A stretch of DNA of 64,000 nt from Natroniella sulfidigena. Its GTDB lineage: Bacteria; Bacillota; Halanaerobiia; Halobacteroidales; Halobacteroidaceae. The translations under genes were made by a program, and so were the position numbers. The notes under the pieces were generated by a model. It was not told the origin of the DNA and searched no databases. It was given only the letters and a program-made list of their open reading frames with translations. Below are positions 45,869-54,869 of the stretch, in pieces. Every line of letters starts with the position of its first letter. Positions within the stretch are counted from its first letter, which is position 1. The stretch is from positions 124,001-188,000 of the forward strand of contig NZ_JALKBY010000001.1 of assembly GCF_023223645.1 (NCBI RefSeq). Direction: 5' to 3'.

Positions 45869-45944
45869 GGGGATATAGCTCAGCTGGGAGAGCGCTTGTC
45901 TGGCAGACAAGAGGTCAGCGGTTCGAACCCGCTTATCTCCACCA
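45869..45944 (+). tRNA. tRNA-Ala (GGC anticodon)
   Basis: A complete 76-nt cloverleaf with encoded CCA. The acceptor stem GGGGATA/TATCTCC contains the G3-U70 pair that marks alanine tRNAs. D arm GCTC/GAGC, anticodon arm CTTGT/ACAAG with loop CTGGCAG (GGC), T arm AGCGG/CCGCT with TTCGAAC. All stems pair fully. It is on the leuS leader transcript. Its 3' ACCA can also pair with TTTTTGGTG near 45974. Confidence 0.97.
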
Positions 45945-46130
45945 AAAACTTTTATTAAAAGAACGCATTGAAGTTTTTGGTGTTAGGTCATCGAGACCGT
46001 CACACCAAAAACTACAATTAATAAAACGTAATGAGGTTTTTGGTACTAGGGCATCGAGCCCGTCGCATTAAATCTTTGCAGAATAAAACTTTGCTTATAA
46101 ATACAAAGTTAGGTTCTTGTGATCATCGTG
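45940..46130 (+). repeat. 63-nt tandem repeat, two good copies and one degenerate
   Basis: Each unit (45940-46002 and 46003-46065) has a hairpin ACCAAAAACT...TTTTTGGT followed by a small hairpin with an ATCGA loop: GGTC-ATCGA-GACC in unit 1 and GGGC-ATCGA-GCCC in unit 2. The stems differ by compensating changes. A third, weaker unit with GATCATCGTGCC follows to about 46130. Confidence 0.85.
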
Positions 46131-46168
46131 CCAGTCTTCATATCAACTTAGGGTGGTACCGCGAGAAA

Positions 46169-46216
46169 CTCTCGCCCCTATTAAAGATTTTTCTTTATTG
46201 GGGGTGAGGGTTTTTT
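46169..46216 (+). terminator. T-box regulated terminator
   Basis: CTCGCCCCTATTAAAG pairs with CTTTATTGGGGGTGAGG around TTTTT and is followed by six T residues. The left arm overlaps the antiterminator. Confidence 0.88.
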
Positions 46217-46331
46217 ATAATTTATAAATAATTAAATTTTCTCTTGCTTTAGGAAGTAAAAGGATATAAGTTATTTTTTGGGAGTAACTAATTAAATGTT
46301 GTAAATTAATTGAGATCAAAGGAGGATGGAG

Positions 46332-48803
46332 ATGAAAGAGGAGTATAATTTTAAAGAAGTAGAAGCACAATGGCAGCAGTATTGGGAAGAAGAGCAGGTC
46401 TATAAAAGTGAGATACAAGACAAAGATGAATATTATGTATTGGAGATGTTTCCTTATCCATCAGGTAATCTACATATGGGACATGTTAGAAATTATTCAT
46501 TAGGTGATGTATTTGCTCGTTTTAGAAGGATGGAAGGATATAATGTTTTACATCCGATGGGTTGGGATGCTTTTGGACTTCCAGCTGAAAATGCAGCAAT
46601 TGAGCGGGATATTCATCCTAATGACTGGACTTGGGACAATATTGAAAATATGAAAGAACAATTTAAGATGTTAGGACTCAGTTATGATTGGGAGCGGGAG
46701 GTAGCTACTTGCCATCCTGATTATTATCGTTGGACACAGTGGTTATTCTTACAACTTTATAAGGAAGGGTTGGCCTATAAGGAAAAATCAGTTGTTAATT
46801 GGTGTCCAAGCTGTCAGACAGTATTGGCCAATGAGCAGGTAATTGATGAAGAGTGTGAGCGTTGTGATAGTCAAGTTATTGATAAGGAATTAGAACAATG
46901 GTTCTTTAAGATTACTGACTATGCTGAACAATTATTAGATGATCATCATTTATTAGAAGACTGGCCACAGCGGGTTAAGACGATGCAGAAAAATTGGATT
47001 GGACGTAGTGAAGGAGCAGTAATTGAGTTTGCTATAGAAGGTAGCGATGAAGCTTTAGAAGTTTTTACTACTCGTCCAGATACAATTTATGGTGCGACTT
47101 ATATGGTGTTGGCCCCTGAACATCCTTTAGTTGAAGAGTTAGTGACAGGAACTGATCAGGAAGAAGAGGTTAAGGAATTCATTGCTCAGATCAAAGAGCA
47201 AGATGAGGAAGAAAGAACCGGTTCTGATAGTGAAAAGGTTGGAATTGATACAGGAATTAAAGCAATTAATCCTGTAACTGAAGAGGAAGTTCCAGTAATG
47301 ATTGCTAATTATGTCTTGATGGATTATGGAACTGGTGCTATTATGGCAGTACCTGCTCATGATGAGCGTGATTTTGATTTTGCTAAGAAGTATGACTTGC
47401 CAATTAGGGTTGTTATTCAGCCAGAAGATGAAGAGTTGACAGCTGAACAGTTAGAAGAAGCATATACAGAAGATGGAGTAGTTGTTAATTCAGAGATTTT
47501 AAATGGTCTGTCAGTAGATGAAGCTTTCGATAAGATTATTGCTTACCTTGAGGAAGAAGGCTTAGGCCAAAAGGAAGTCAACTATAAATTACGAGATTGG
47601 TTAATCTCTAGACAGAGATATTGGGGGACACCAATTCCGATTATTTATTGTGATGATTGTGGTATTGTAGAGGTACCTGAATCAGATTTACCTGTTGAAT
47701 TGCCAACTGATGTTGAATTTACAGGGACGGGCCAATCACCGTTAGCTAAAGCAGAAGATTTTATAAAGACAACCTGTCCTGAATGTGGACAAGAAGCAGA
47801 GCGGGAAGTAGATACGATGGATACATTCGTTGATTCATCGTGGTACTATCTAAGATATACCAGTCCAGATTTTACAGAGTCAGCCTTTGATAGTAAGCGA
47901 GCAAATTACTGGATGAATGTCGATCAGTATATCGGTGGAATAGAGCATGCGATTTTACACCTGCTCTATTCTCGATTCTTTATGAAATTCTTACATGATC
48001 AAGGATATGTTGATTATAAAGAGCCTTTTGGAGATCTTTTAACCCAAGGAATGGTGTTATTAGATGGTGCTAAGATGTCTAAATCAAAAGGAAATATCGT
48101 TGATCCTTTAGAAATTTTAGATAATTATGGTGCTGATGTAGCTCGCTTATTTATTCTGTTTGCTGCTCCACCAGAAAGAGATCTAGATTGGAGTGATGAA
48201 GGAGTAGAGGGAGCAGAAAGGTTCTTAAATCGTGTCTGGAGATTGGTTGCTCAAAATATTGACCAGCTTAAAGATGTAACTGGAGATTTTGAAATAACAA
48301 CAGATGCTGATAAGAAATTACATCGTCAGTTACATGTTACGATTAAAGATGTAACGGTTGATGTTGGGGAGAGAAAGCAGTTAAATACAGCAATCAGTGC
48401 AATTATGGAGTTAGTAAATAGTGCTTATAAATATTTAAATGATGTTCAAGAGCTTAATTATCAATTATTAAGAGCTGTTGTAGAGAAAATTATTTTAGTT
48501 TTGGCCCCATTTGCTCCTCATATGACAGAGGAGTTGTGGTCTCAATTAGGGTTTGAGGATAGCGTTCATCAACAGAGTTGGCCCGAGTATGATGAAGAAG
48601 CAATTAAGAAGGATGAGATTACAATTGTAATACAAGTTAATGGTAAGGTCAGAGATAAGGTAGAAGTAGCTGCTGATATTAGTGAAGATAAATTAAAAGA
48701 GCTTGTCAAGAAACAAGATAATGTACAACGTTATTTAGAAGGAAAAGAGGTAGTTAAGGAGATTGTTGTACCACAGAAATTGGTTAACTTAGTAGTAAAG
48801 TAA
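46332..48803 (+). CDS. leuS: Leucyl-tRNA synthetase
   Basis: The protein is 823 residues, usual length. HIGH-type motif [15 protein letters not shown] near 40-54, CP1 editing domain with [20 protein letters not shown] and [17 protein letters not shown], then KMSKSKGN. A zinc-like [14 protein letters not shown] ... CERCDS insertion is present. The chosen ATG 46332 is 6 bp after AAAGGAGG; the ATG at 46326 touches that site. Expression should be governed by the upstream T-box. Confidence 0.97.
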   Translation: MKEEYNFKEVEAQWQQYWEEEQVYKSEIQDKDEYYVLEMFPYPSGNLHMGHVRNYSLGDVFARFRRMEGYNVLHPMGWDAFGLPAENAAIERDIHPNDWTWDNIENMKEQFKMLGLSYDWEREVATCHPDYYRWTQWLFLQLYKEGLAYKEKSVVNWCPSCQTVLANEQVIDEECERCDSQVIDKELEQWFFKITDYAEQLLDDHHLLEDWPQRVKTMQKNWIGRSEGAVIEFAIEGSDEALEVFTTRPDTIYGATYMVLAPEHPLVEELVTGTDQEEEVKEFIAQIKEQDEEERTGSDSEKVGIDTGIKAINPVTEEEVPVMIANYVLMDYGTGAIMAVPAHDERDFDFAKKYDLPIRVVIQPEDEELTAEQLEEAYTEDGVVVNSEILNGLSVDEAFDKIIAYLEEEGLGQKEVNYKLRDWLISRQRYWGTPIPIIYCDDCGIVEVPESDLPVELPTDVEFTGTGQSPLAKAEDFIKTTCPECGQEAEREVDTMDTFVDSSWYYLRYTSPDFTESAFDSKRANYWMNVDQYIGGIEHAILHLLYSRFFMKFLHDQGYVDYKEPFGDLLTQGMVLLDGAKMSKSKGNIVDPLEILDNYGADVARLFILFAAPPERDLDWSDEGVEGAERFLNRVWRLVAQNIDQLKDVTGDFEITTDADKKLHRQLHVTIKDVTVDVGERKQLNTAISAIMELVNSAYKYLNDVQELNYQLLRAVVEKIILVLAPFAPHMTEELWSQLGFEDSVHQQSWPEYDEEAIKKDEITIVIQVNGKVRDKVEVAADISEDKLKELVKKQDNVQRYLEGKEVVKEIVVPQKLVNLVVK

Positions 48804-48817
48804 ATACTGATTTTGTT

Positions 48818-48853
48818 GACCATGTGCTTGTTTGGAGGTGCATGGTCTTTTTT
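48818..48853 (+). terminator. Rho-independent terminator after leuS
   Basis: GACCATG pairs with CATGGTC (48818-48824, 48841-48847), followed by six T. Confidence 0.85.
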
Positions 48854-48941
48854 CCTTAATCATACTATTTTTAAAGTTGGGGAATAATTTTAATGGTTGC
48901 TAGCTTAATCATAGGGATAATAAATTTAAGAGGTGAGAAGT

Positions 48942-49670
48942 ATGGTAGATGAAGAATCTAAAAAGAAGAAAGAAGTTGCTCATGTTCATTCTGTTTTTGA
49001 AAGTATATCCAAGAATTATGATTGGATGAATTCGATTATGAGTTTAGGCTTACACAAGAAATGGAGAAAGAAGGCTATAGAAGAGTTGGGTATTCAACCA
49101 GGAGATAGGGTTCTTGATCTTTGTTGTGGAACATGTGATTGGACAATAAGTTTGGCTCAAACTGTAGGTAGTAAAGGACAGGCAGTTGGGTTGGATTTTA
49201 GTAAAGAGATGCTTAAGGTTGGTCAAGAAAAGATAGAAGAGCGAGGATTGACTGAGCAAGTAGAGTTAGTAGAAGGTGATGCTTTAGATCTTCCGTTTGG
49301 TGAAGATGAATTTGATTATGTTACGATTGGTTTTGGACTGCGTAATGTTAGAGATATTTGGGGTGCTTTTTCTGAAATGAAACGGGTTGTAAAAGATGAT
49401 GGGGCAATTGCTTCATTAGAGCTTTCTAAACCACCTAATCAATTATATCGTAAATTATATTTCTTTTATCTGTATAAGATCATTCCTTCATTTGCTAAAA
49501 TATTCATGAACAAATCTAATCAATATCTATGGTTGGCCCAATCATTAGAAGATTTTCCTGAAATTCAGGAGTTAGAAGATATGTTATATCAAGCTGGTTT
49601 TGAACAAGTCAGTATTGATCTCTTTCTTGGAGGAGCAATTGCTTTACATATAGCTGAAGGAACTGTATAA
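48942..49670 (+). CDS. UbiE/MenG-type methyltransferase
   Basis: The protein is 242 residues. FESISKNYDWMNSIMSLGLHKKWR and the SAM motif VLDLCCGTCDWTISLA are typical of demethylmenaquinone/ubiquinone methyltransferases. IGFGLRNVRD and GGAIALHIAEG also fit. No other quinone genes are in the window, so quinone methylation is an inference from family. The start ATG 48942 follows AAGAGGTGAG. Confidence 0.85.
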   Translation: MVDEESKKKKEVAHVHSVFESISKNYDWMNSIMSLGLHKKWRKKAIEELGIQPGDRVLDLCCGTCDWTISLAQTVGSKGQAVGLDFSKEMLKVGQEKIEERGLTEQVELVEGDALDLPFGEDEFDYVTIGFGLRNVRDIWGAFSEMKRVVKDDGAIASLELSKPPNQLYRKLYFFYLYKIIPSFAKIFMNKSNQYLWLAQSLEDFPEIQELEDMLYQAGFEQVSIDLFLGGAIALHIAEGTV

Positions 49671-49710
49671 ATAGACCTCATTAGGAAAAAATAGTAATGA
49701 GGTGAGGTTA

Positions 49711-50313
49711 ATGCGTTGGACAAAAGATGATTTTATTTTAGCTGGATTAGCCGTTGCTGTTGTGGTGGTTTCTGTTATGTTGGTTGCTAGGAATAATCAA
49801 TTTAGTGCCCAGGAATCTATTGAGATTGATTCTAATATAGAAGAGACTGAGGTTAAAACAGGGCAAGAGTTAGCAGAGCCACAAGAAAAAGATGATAAGA
49901 TGTTTATTCATTTAGGAGGAGCAGTTGTTGAACCAGGAGTTTATGAAATTGAAGAGGGGACAAGGTTATATCAAGTTATTGAACAAGCAGGCGGGCCAAC
50001 AGATGATGCTGACTTGGATGCAATCAATCTTGTAGATCAGCTAAGAGATGGAACCAGGGTTATGATTCCAACTCAAGGTAGTACAGCTATGGGTAACGAA
50101 GAAAATGTTAATACTGCTAGTAATAAAGTTAATATCAATACTGCTGCTCAGAATGAACTAGAAGAATTAGAGGGTGTTGGCCCTGCTTTAGCAGAAAGGA
50201 TTATAGAGTATCGACGCCAAAATGGGAACTTTAGTGAATTGACTGAGTTAAAGCAGGTATCTGGCATTGGGAGTAGGACTTTTGATAATCTAGAGAGTCA
50301 GATTACCTATTAA
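49711..50313 (+). CDS. comEA: Competence protein ComEA (DNA-binding, helix-hairpin-helix)
   Basis: The protein is 200 residues: membrane anchor (about 8-28), acidic linker, SLBB domain (about 68-125, IHLGGAVVEPGVYEI), and C-terminal HhH repeats (VNINTAAQNELEELEGVG, QVSGIGSRTF). It binds incoming DNA outside the membrane. It is followed directly by comEC. Start ATG 49711 after GAGGTGAGG. Confidence 0.94.
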   Translation: MRWTKDDFILAGLAVAVVVVSVMLVARNNQFSAQESIEIDSNIEETEVKTGQELAEPQEKDDKMFIHLGGAVVEPGVYEIEEGTRLYQVIEQAGGPTDDADLDAINLVDQLRDGTRVMIPTQGSTAMGNEENVNTASNKVNINTAAQNELEELEGVGPALAERIIEYRRQNGNFSELTELKQVSGIGSRTFDNLESQITY

Positions 50314-50365
50314 GCTTAAGGTAAAGCGACCATTAGTTATAATCTGTAGTGCCTTTGTTAGTGGG

Positions 50366-52642
50366 TTGGTCTTTGCTTATTATTTTGGAGTTAGTGCTGA
50401 ACTATTATTAGTAAGTCAAATTTTAGCTGCTTTGTTATTTGCTTTTTTTATCAGGTTCTTTTATCAACAGTCTGATAAATTAATGATTATTAGTTGGCTA
50501 TTGATCTTTTTAGTAGGGTTGATTTATTTAGGAAATGTTGAATTAGCTTGGCAGGATGAACCTTTAGGAGAGGTAGTAGGAGAAAGAGTAGAGATTGAAG
50601 GACGAATTATAGAAGTAGAAGAGACCTCTCAAGGGCTGAGGTATCTCTTGAGTGATTTAGAGGTGGCTGAGTTTGATTTAACCAGCCAGCAAAAGGTTTT
50701 ACTCTTTGATTGGACTGATGATCAACAGCAGTTGAATTATGGTGATCTAGTTAAGGTCAATACTGAATTGGAGTTGGCTCCGCGTAAAAGAAATCCAGGT
50801 GGTTTTTCCTATCGAGATTATCTAAAAAGAAATGGAATTTATGCTTTAGGGCATATTAATTCTAGTTCTCAAATAAATCAGGTTGGAGTCAGTTCAAATT
50901 TAATCTTAGATCAGATCTTTAATCTAAGGTTAAAAATTATTGAATCACTTGATAGTTACTTTTCTACACCAAATAATTATATTTTACAAGCATTATTACT
51001 GGGAAATCAGTCTTTATTGCCACCAGAGGTTGAGGATGGCTTTAGAGAGGTAGGATTAAGTCATTTGTTAGTTATATCTGGATTTCATATCGGATTACTT
51101 AGTTATATAATCTATTTTATCTGCCAAAAACTGAAATTATCAGAAAAGGTAACTTTAATCTTAAACTTTATAATCTTAAGCAGTTATTTATTACTTACTG
51201 GGTGGCAATTACCAGCTTTACGTGCTGTTATCTTGATCAGTTTAGTGTTATGGGGGAGATATCAAAATCGTAAGGTAGATATCTATAACTTACTAGCAGG
51301 AGTAGCATTGGTTATTTTAGCAATTAATCCTTGGAGCATTTTTACAGTCAGTTTTCAACTATCTTTTGGAGCAGTAATAGCTATCAGTTCTTTAACTCCC
51401 TTAATCAGTGTTAAGTTTCCCTTCATACCACAGGTTAATAACTTATTAGCAGCATCAATAGCAGCTCAAGTTGGATTATTACCTGTTTTAGCTTATTATT
51501 TCAATCAGGTTTCGGTAATAAGTATATTGGCTAATTTATTGCTAACACCGTTAATTACAGTTGTATTGTGGCTAAGTATTCTATTTTTAGCTGTAGTTGC
51601 TGTTTGGAGTAGTGGGGGAATTATAGTAGCTAATATTATTGAAGGTTTGTTAAATTTGAGTCAACTTTTAGTCGGATTATTAGTTGATAATTTCTGGACA
51701 ACAGTTTCAATCGGCAGACCTGATCTAATTACAATTGTTATTTATTATCTCCTACTTTATTATTTAGTTAAGTTTTTAAAATCAAGTTCATTATCTATCA
51801 GTCAATTTGGGAATAAAAGAAAATTAATTGTTACTTTGAGCTTAATGTTAGTTTTAATATTTCAATTTGGTTTTGATAATCATCAAGATCTTAAAATCAT
51901 CTTTTTTGATGTCGGACAAGGGGATGCTATTTATTTAAGATTACCAACAGGTCAGAAAGTATTAGTCGATGCAGGGGAAGAAGGAACAGAAATCAAGAGG
52001 TATTTAAAAAGTAGAGGTATTAGAAGCTTGGATTTGATTTTGATCTCTCATTTTCATTGGGATCATGCTGGTGGAGTAAAACCATTAATCCAAAACTTTT
52101 CTATCGGTCAAGTATTTTATCCTCCTAATACAAAAAAGAAAGAATTAGAAATTAAAGTTAGAGAGAAGTTGGAGCGGAAAAAAATTGAACATGCTCAACT
52201 AGTTGCAGGTAATGAAATTAGCCTCTTGCCTTTAGAAATTGAGGTTTTAGGGCCAACATTTCCTCTGCTAGAAGAGAGTGCAGCCAATAATAACTCCTTA
52301 GTTTTAAAGGCTATTTATGATCAATTTAATCTTTTATTGACTGGGGATATAGAAAAAGAAGCTGAAAGAAGGTTAGTCAAGCGAGGAATTGATCTGGAAA
52401 GCATTGTATTGAAGGTAGCTCATCATGGCAGTATTAGCTCTAGTATTGAAGAATTTATTGAACAGGTTAATCCTGAATTAGCAGTTATTCAGGTTGGAGA
52501 TAATAACTATGGCCATCCAGATCCAACAGTAATTGATCGTTTTGAAGAAAGAGGGATTAAAGTATTAAGAAATGATCGGGATGGAGCGGTTATTGTTAAG
52601 GCAGATGGAGAACAGTATAGTTATCAAACTTTTTTAGATTGA
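50366..52642 (+). CDS. comEC: Competence DNA channel ComEC/Rec2
   Basis: The protein is 758 residues from TTG 50366, with many membrane helices, a DUF4131/OB-like domain, the competence core (SHLLVISGFHIGLLSY), and a C-terminal metallo-beta-lactamase domain (FFDVGQGDAIYLRL, SHFHWDHAGG, TGDIEKEAE). It transports single-stranded DNA. The reading frame is open upstream to 50294 and encodes a further hydrophobic stretch (VKRPLVIICSAFVSG) with no ATG, GTG or TTG; the real start may be a rare codon such as ATT 50309. Confidence 0.92.
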   Translation: MVFAYYFGVSAELLLVSQILAALLFAFFIRFFYQQSDKLMIISWLLIFLVGLIYLGNVELAWQDEPLGEVVGERVEIEGRIIEVEETSQGLRYLLSDLEVAEFDLTSQQKVLLFDWTDDQQQLNYGDLVKVNTELELAPRKRNPGGFSYRDYLKRNGIYALGHINSSSQINQVGVSSNLILDQIFNLRLKIIESLDSYFSTPNNYILQALLLGNQSLLPPEVEDGFREVGLSHLLVISGFHIGLLSYIIYFICQKLKLSEKVTLILNFIILSSYLLLTGWQLPALRAVILISLVLWGRYQNRKVDIYNLLAGVALVILAINPWSIFTVSFQLSFGAVIAISSLTPLISVKFPFIPQVNNLLAASIAAQVGLLPVLAYYFNQVSVISILANLLLTPLITVVLWLSILFLAVVAVWSSGGIIVANIIEGLLNLSQLLVGLLVDNFWTTVSIGRPDLITIVIYYLLLYYLVKFLKSSSLSISQFGNKRKLIVTLSLMLVLIFQFGFDNHQDLKIIFFDVGQGDAIYLRLPTGQKVLVDAGEEGTEIKRYLKSRGIRSLDLILISHFHWDHAGGVKPLIQNFSIGQVFYPPNTKKKELEIKVREKLERKKIEHAQLVAGNEISLLPLEIEVLGPTFPLLEESAANNNSLVLKAIYDQFNLLLTGDIEKEAERRLVKRGIDLESIVLKVAHHGSISSSIEEFIEQVNPELAVIQVGDNNYGHPDPTVIDRFEERGIKVLRNDRDGAVIVKADGEQYSYQTFLD

Positions 52643-52645
52643 ATT

Positions 52646-52680
52646 AATTAATCCCTGCTTGCAAGCAGGGATTAATTCTT
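52646..52680. terminator. Bidirectional terminator between comEC and the CAP gene
   Basis: AATTAATCCCTGCTT pairs with AAGCAGGGATTAATT almost without loop, with T-rich flank on the right and A/T on the left. Confidence 0.8.
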
Positions 52681-52681
52681 T

Positions 52682-52730
52682 TAAGTTTTTACTTAAACTT
52701 ATCCTTAGACTTAAGCTTAATCTATGGCCT
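52682..52730 (+). repeat. Partial heptamer element (ACTTAAA variant)
   Basis: Repeats such as ACTTAAACTTATCC and TTAGACTTAAGC resemble the right halves at 5300 and 38260. They run into the 3' end of the CAP-domain gene. Confidence 0.55.
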
Positions 52731-53459
52731 AATAAACATCTGTGTCCAATAAGTCTCTCCATCTCCATTTTGAGCATAACCAACACCGAGTTCAGTAAAT
52801 TCTTGACTTAAGATATTTCTTCTATGACCTGGTGAATCCATCCAACTTCTAACAACTTCGGCAGGGCTTCTTTGGCCCTTAGCAATATTCTCTCCTGCTG
52901 CTCTAAACTCAACATTATATTGTTCTAACATATCAAAAGGAGAACCATAAGTTGGAGATTGATGACTAAAATAATCATTATCTCTCATATCTTCAGACTT
53001 TCTACGGGCTACTTGTGATACTTGTTGATTATGCTGATAAGGCTCTAATCCCTCTCTCTCTCTTTCAACATTAACCAACTCTACCACTTCTGCTTCATAA
53101 GCAGCAATATTATCATCTTCTATTGGTTCCTCTCTTTCAGTTGGTTCTTCTTCGACTTCTTCTTCAGGTGGTAAGACTTCTTCTTCAGTTACTGGTTCAT
53201 CCTCTGTATCCTCAGCATCTGGTGGAAGATAGACTCTATTTCCAGGATGAACTAAATCCGGATCTTCGAAATGATCATTTTCTTCTAAAACATTATTAAA
53301 ATCAGTTTGATGCCTTCTTGAAATCTGCCATAAGCTATCTCCTTGTTGAACGATACATAATTTTTGTCCTTCATGTTCTGATCTTGCAGTTGCAAGTTCT
53401 AAGTTAAAAGAAAGTAAGCCAAATAAAACTAGACTGAAAACTATCAATTTTTTCTTCAT
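52722..53459 (-). CDS. Secreted LysM-CAP (SCP/PR1) domain protein
   Basis: The protein is 245 residues with a signal peptide (about 1-25), one LysM domain (KLCIVQQGDSLWQISRRH to VYLPPD, about 33-77), a very acidic Pro/Glu linker (about 78-118), and a C-terminal CAP domain (LVNVEREREGLEPYQHNQQVS, SHQSPTYGSPFDML, GENIAKGQRSP, WMDSPGHRRNIL). Its layout resembles SafA/YkwD-type spore coat or wall proteins. Being next to SASP genes supports a spore role, but that is inference. Confidence 0.9.
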   Translation of the reverse strand: MKKKLIVFSLVLFGLLSFNLELATARSEHEGQKLCIVQQGDSLWQISRRHQTDFNNVLEENDHFEDPDLVHPGNRVYLPPDAEDTEDEPVTEEEVLPPEEEVEEEPTEREEPIEDDNIAAYEAEVVELVNVEREREGLEPYQHNQQVSQVARRKSEDMRDNDYFSHQSPTYGSPFDMLEQYNVEFRAAGENIAKGQRSPAEVVRSWMDSPGHRRNILSQEFTELGVGYAQNGDGETYWTQMFIRP

Positions 53460-53477
53460 TTATTCTCCTCCTAAATT

Positions 53478-53511
53478 ATAATAAGCGGTGCTTTAAAGCA
53501 CCGCTTATTAT
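53478..53511. terminator. 34-bp perfect palindrome between the SASP array and the CAP gene
   Basis: ATAATAAGCGGTGCTTT and its exact reverse complement adjoin. It may terminate the SASP transcripts, though a T-run is weak on the minus strand. Confidence 0.65.
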
Positions 53512-53531
53512 ATTGTTTTTTTAGTTGTGAA

Positions 53532-53891
53532 TTATCCTTGTGGTTCGAATTTACCAGCTTTTTGACTTAGATTGTAGTTGTTACCATTTTGATTTTGTCC
53601 ATTAGTAGCTTGAGCACCGTTAGTTGCAGTAGCTCCATTTTGATTAGTAGTAGCTTGTGCTTGAGGAGCACTTCCATTACCATTAGCCAATTGATTTTCA
53701 TATTGTTCAACCATCTGCTTAACCATCTGTCCTCCAACAGATCCACACTCACGAGAAGTGATATTGCCCCAGTAACCAGATTTATATTCATCAGAAACAT
53801 TTAACTCTTGTGCAGCCTCTAATTTAAATTTATCAAGAGCTTGCTTAGCCATTGGATTAACTAAACTATTATTATTGTTACGAATACTCAT
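53532..53891 (-). CDS. Alpha/beta-type small acid-soluble spore protein with extended tail (copy 1)
   Basis: The protein is 119 residues. The common 70-residue SASP body has ALDKFKLEAAQEL (GPR-site region) and GYWGNITSRECGSVGGQMVK. The C-terminal tail is long and rich in Gln, Asn, Thr and Gly (QATTNQNGATATNGAQ, KAGKFEPQG). This tail is absent from the other three copies. These proteins coat spore DNA. AAAAGGAGATGA is the SD. Cys49 in SREC is unusual for this family. Confidence 0.95.
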   Translation of the reverse strand: MSIRNNNNSLVNPMAKQALDKFKLEAAQELNVSDEYKSGYWGNITSRECGSVGGQMVKQMVEQYENQLANGNGSAPQAQATTNQNGATATNGAQATNGQNQNGNNYNLSQKAGKFEPQG

Positions 53892-53947
53892 TTATCTCAT
53901 CTCCTTTTATAATTATTATTTTGATTATTGTTTAGTCTTAGGTTTAA

Positions 53948-54217
53948 TTATTGATTTTGTTGGTTTTGTGCATTAGTAGCTTGTGCTTGAGGAGCACTTC
54001 CATTACCATTAGCCAATTGATTTTCATATTGTTCAACCATCTGCTTAACCATCTGTCCTCCAACAGATCCACACTCACGAGAAGTGATATTGCCCCAGTA
54101 ACCAGACTTATACTCATCAGAAACATTTAACTCTTGTGCAGCCTCTAACTTAAATTTATCAAGAGCTTGCTTAGCCATTGGATTAACTAAGCTATTATTA
54201 TTGTTACGAATACTCAT
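53948..54217 (-). CDS. Alpha/beta-type small acid-soluble spore protein (copy 2)
   Basis: This is 89 residues and nearly identical to copies 3 and 4. SASP motifs are as in copy 1, including SRECGSVGG. The tail is APQAQATNAQNQQNQ. It lies in the 326-bp repeat; its spacer with SD is also repeated, so each gene probably has its own ribosome binding site. Confidence 0.96.
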   Translation of the reverse strand: MSIRNNNNSLVNPMAKQALDKFKLEAAQELNVSDEYKSGYWGNITSRECGSVGGQMVKQMVEQYENQLANGNGSAPQAQATNAQNQQNQ

Positions 54218-54273
54218 TTATCTCATCTCCTTTTATAATTATTAGTTTGATTATTGTTTAGTCTTAGGTTTGA

Positions 54274-54543
54274 TTATTGATTTTGTTGGTTTTGTGCATT
54301 AGTAGCTTGTGCTTGAGGAGCACTTCCATTACCATTAGCCAATTGATTTTCATATTGTTCAACCATCTGCTTAACCATCTGTCCTCCAACAGATCCACAC
54401 TCACGAGAAGTGATATTGCCCCAGTAACCAGACTTATACTCATCAGAAACATTTAACTCTTGTGCAGCCTCTAACTTAAATTTATCAAGAGCTTGTCTAG
54501 CCATTGGATTAACTAAGCTATTATTATTGTTACGAATACTCAT
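54274..54543 (-). CDS. Alpha/beta-type small acid-soluble spore protein (copy 3)
   Basis: This is 89 residues and differs from copy 2 by Lys16 to Arg. The body and the NAQNQQNQ tail are otherwise the same, and the neighbouring spacer matches the array unit. Confidence 0.96.
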   Translation of the reverse strand: MSIRNNNNSLVNPMARQALDKFKLEAAQELNVSDEYKSGYWGNITSRECGSVGGQMVKQMVEQYENQLANGNGSAPQAQATNAQNQQNQ

Positions 54544-54599
54544 TTATCTCATCTCCTTTTATAATTATTAGTTTGATTATTGTTTAGTCTTAGGTTTAA

Positions 54600-54869
54600 T
54601 TATTGATTTTGTTGGTTTTGTGCATTAGTAGCTTGTGCTTGAGGAGCACTTCCATTACCATTAGCCAATTGATTTTCATATTGTTCAACCATCTGCTTAA
54701 CCATCTGTCCTCCAACAGATCCACACTCACGAGAAGTGATATTGCCCCAGTAACCAGACTTATACTCATCAGAAACATTTAACTCTTGTGCAGCCTCTAA
54801 TTTAAATTTATCAAGGGCTTGTCTAGCCATTGGATTAACTAAGCTATTATTATTGTTGCGAATGCTCAT
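54600..54869 (-). CDS. Alpha/beta-type small acid-soluble spore protein (copy 4, promoter-proximal)
   Basis: This is 89 residues with Arg16 as in copy 3. It has a different upstream region with a strong AAGGAGGTGA site; the start is ATG 54869 (the GTG at 54878 overlaps the SD). A sporulation-type promoter lies just upstream (54901-54930), so this copy may lead the array. Confidence 0.96.
   Translation of the reverse strand: MSIRNNNNSLVNPMARQALDKFKLEAAQELNVSDEYKSGYWGNITSRECGSVGGQMVKQMVEQYENQLANGNGSAPQAQATNAQNQQNQ

Larger units (their letters stand above)
45753..46216 (+). promoter_or_regulatory. T-box riboswitch of leuS (Leu CUC specifier), interrupted by a tRNA gene
   Basis: The 5' part has GGCT, GATAAGG, AGTAGTA and GAACTC (specifier CTC 45786-45788), closed by CCTT and AGCT; a Stem I of this form has only a 3-bp upper stem. 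A following hairpin CGGTTGACAGCCG and TTATC are also T-box-like. The 3' part has the T-box AGGGTGGTACCGCG (46150-46163) and the competing terminator stem with a T-run ending at 46216. Leu codon and downstream leuS agree. The UGGU bulge fits the ACCA end of tRNA-Leu. A complete tRNA-Ala gene lies between the two parts. Confidence 0.85.

Noticed and set aside
46215-46418. Minus-strand open frame of 67 codons across the leuS start
   Set aside because: It overlaps the T-box terminator and the leuS N terminus and encodes only a low-complexity hydrophobic peptide typical of antisense A+T-rich sequence.
53567-54778. Minus-strand open frames of about 60-77 codons repeated inside each SASP gene
   Set aside because: They are alternative frames of the repeated SASP sequence; no proper SD, and the SASP frames are clearly real.
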